Below, one piece after another: positions 38,769-40,294 of a DNA stretch of 40,294 nt (the first letter of the stretch is position 1; every line of letters starts with the position of its first letter). The stretch covers positions 1 through 40,294 of the forward strand of contig NRSV01000130.1 of NCBI GenBank assembly GCA_002286855.1, given 5' to 3'. Under the pieces are notes generated by a model. The model was given only the letters and a program-made list of their open reading frames with translations. It was not told where the DNA came from and ran no database searches. Made by a program: the position numbers and the translations under genes. This stretch comes from Bipolaris cookei. Lineage: Eukaryota; Ascomycota; Dothideomycetes; Pleosporales; Pleosporaceae.

Positions 38769-40294
38769 ATGCGGCAATCACCCCGAATTGAGCCTATTGA
38801 CGCTGCGCTTGCAGCTATTGCTGCTTTAGAACCTGGCGAAAAACTTGTATACACCCAAATAGCAAAAAAGTTTGGTGTTGATCGAAGAACGCTCGCGCGC
38901 CGACACCAAGGTAAAACAGCTTCACGCTACGTTGAGGCTCAAAATCGTCAGGCTCTCCACCCACAACAGGAGAAAACTCTTATAGAATATATAGGTAGAC
39001 TTACTATACATGGTGCTGCACCTAACAGAGATCTTGTTCGGAGCTTTGCTTCAGAGATCGCGCAGAAAGAGATTGGTTACCACTGGGTTGATCGCTTTGT
39101 TCAACGCTATCCAGATCTTCTCCAGGCAAAACAGGCCGCGCCAATGGATCGCAATCGCCACCGAGCTGATTCGGAACAGAAATACCGTCTATATTTTGAA
39201 CTTCTGCACCAAAAAATTATCCAATATAAAATCGAGTCGCGGTATATATACAATATGGATGAGAAGGGTTTCATGATTGGAGTCCAATCGCGCTCAACGA
39301 GGATCTTTTCTAAAGCCTCTCTTCAATCTGGATTAAGAAAGACTGTGATCCAAGATGGCAATCGAGAGTTGATTACGCCGATAGCTTGTATTTGTGCTGA
39401 TGGATCTCATCTAGATCCGAGCATTATCTACTCAAGCCAATCTGGATCCATCCAAAACTCGTAGTTGCAAGGCTTTAATCCAGAGATCCACTCCGCCCGA
39501 ATCGCCACATCGGCTACCGACTGGTCGAATAATGATATCGGGCTTCAGTGGCTCAAACAGGTATTCGATTCTGCCACTGAAGCAAAAGCTCGGTCGTCTT
39601 ACCGATTGTTGTTCATGGATGGCCATCAATTTCACCTCACAATGGAGTTTATTGACTATTGCGATCAGAATAAGATCTTAATTGCAATATACCCACCTCA
39701 TGCGACTCATACGTTGCAGCCGCTCGATGTTGGGCTGTTTAAGCCGCTATCCACTGCCTATTCGAACGAGCTATCGAGCTTCATGGATAGGTGCCAAGGG
39801 CTGCTACCTATCACCAAGTCTCATTTCTTCCCACTATTCTGGAACGCCTGGCAGGCATCATTCAAGGAATTGAAGATCTTCCGAGCCTTTGAAGCTACCG
39901 GTATATCGCCGTTCAATCCAGACGTAATACTCCAGAAGTTTAAGCCAGCGGCTTACCACAGCGATAGCGATTCGTCCACGCTAAGCACTTCAGATTGGAG
40001 AAAGATTCGAGAGCTAGTTATAGTTAATCGCGCGGTTGATCAAAAAGAGAGTAGGAAGATCTTCCAGCTTAACCGAACCATCATAAAGCTATCCACCCAA
40101 TCAAAGCTCGACCAGCAAGAGATTCAAAAGTTACGAGAAGCTCTAATTGGTGAGCGTCAGCGGAAGCAGCGCTCACAGCCTGGTGCGCTCGAGCTGCCCG
40201 AAGATTATCATGGTGGAGCTGATTTCTGGTCGCCGCGGAAGGTGCGAGAAGCTCGCAGCCTCTACGAGCAGAAACAGCGTAATCGTGAGGTACT
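38769..40294 (+). pseudogene. Fot1/pogo transposase, copy E, nearly intact and cut by the window edge
   Basis: From the ATG at 38769 one frame runs to the end of the window (about 508 codons) with a single stop, TAG at 39462-39464, where relatives have Trp; TGG to TAG is a G-to-A change. HTH (YTQIAKKFGVDRRTLARRH), CENP-B-like domain (HPQQEKTLIEYI...WVDRFVQRYPDLL), NMDEKGFMIG with the first catalytic Asp at about 39254, second Asp in DGHQFHLT near 39618 (usual form DGHGSH), LQPLDVGLFKPL, FFPLFWNAW, FEATGI and the tail YHGGADFWSPRK. It is the youngest-looking of the five pogo copies here. It continues past the window. Confidence 0.88.

Overview
This window looks like an accessory, transposon-rich stretch of a filamentous ascomycete (Pezizomycotina) genome. 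The evidence is three host-type genes with fungal features (a very large intronless nonribosomal peptide synthetase, a cytochrome P450 with 49-73 nt introns, a family-2 glycosyltransferase with 50-71 nt introns). They sit among Fot1/pogo, Tc1/mariner, hAT, Ty1/copia and Tad/I-type LINE remnants. In most of these remnants the coding frame is broken, often by a stop where the family has Trp (TGG to TGA or TAG) or Gln (CAA to TAA), a pattern expected from repeat-induced point mutation (RIP). Species cannot be named from the sequence.

Layout: 1-443 is a MITE with about 120-bp terminal inverted repeats. 0.48-2.8 kb is a complete but dead Fot1/pogo element. 3.3-15.06 kb (minus strand) is the NRPS, read as half-C / A1-T1 / C2-A2-NMT-T2 / C3-A3-T3 / terminal C. 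A 124-bp palindromic MITE lies just upstream of its TATA-like box. 15.76-22.97 kb is one Tc1/mariner element whose two ends and two coding halves are separated by about 6.2 kb of nested insertions (a hAT-like non-autonomous element and an inverted partial copy, a pogo remnant carrying an LTR-derived segment, and a full hAT pseudogene). 22.97-25.3 kb is mostly anonymous, with a LINE tail and a tRNA-like (SINE-like) sequence. 25.3-27.06 kb is an intact P450. 27.4-33.2 kb holds 5'-truncated LINE copies, a copia pol pseudogene and two probable solo LTRs, with target-site duplications visible. 33.4-33.9 kb is a pogo C-terminal fragment. 34.4-36.0 kb is an intact Egghead/BRE-3-like GT2. 36.2-40.3 kb has an LTR-like repeat and two more pogo transposases, the last almost intact and running off the window edge.

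How the genes may work together: the NRPS is predicted to build a three-unit product with an N-methylated second residue, released by a terminal condensation domain. Its first adenylation domain lacks the Asp that normally holds the alpha-amino group (GrsA position 235). This suggests a hydroxy, keto or otherwise non-standard starter, so a depsipeptide is plausible. The P450 and perhaps the glycosyltransferase could tailor the product, but they are 10 and 19 kb away behind transposon blocks, and no transporter, regulator or other tailoring gene is visible. Cluster membership is therefore inference only.
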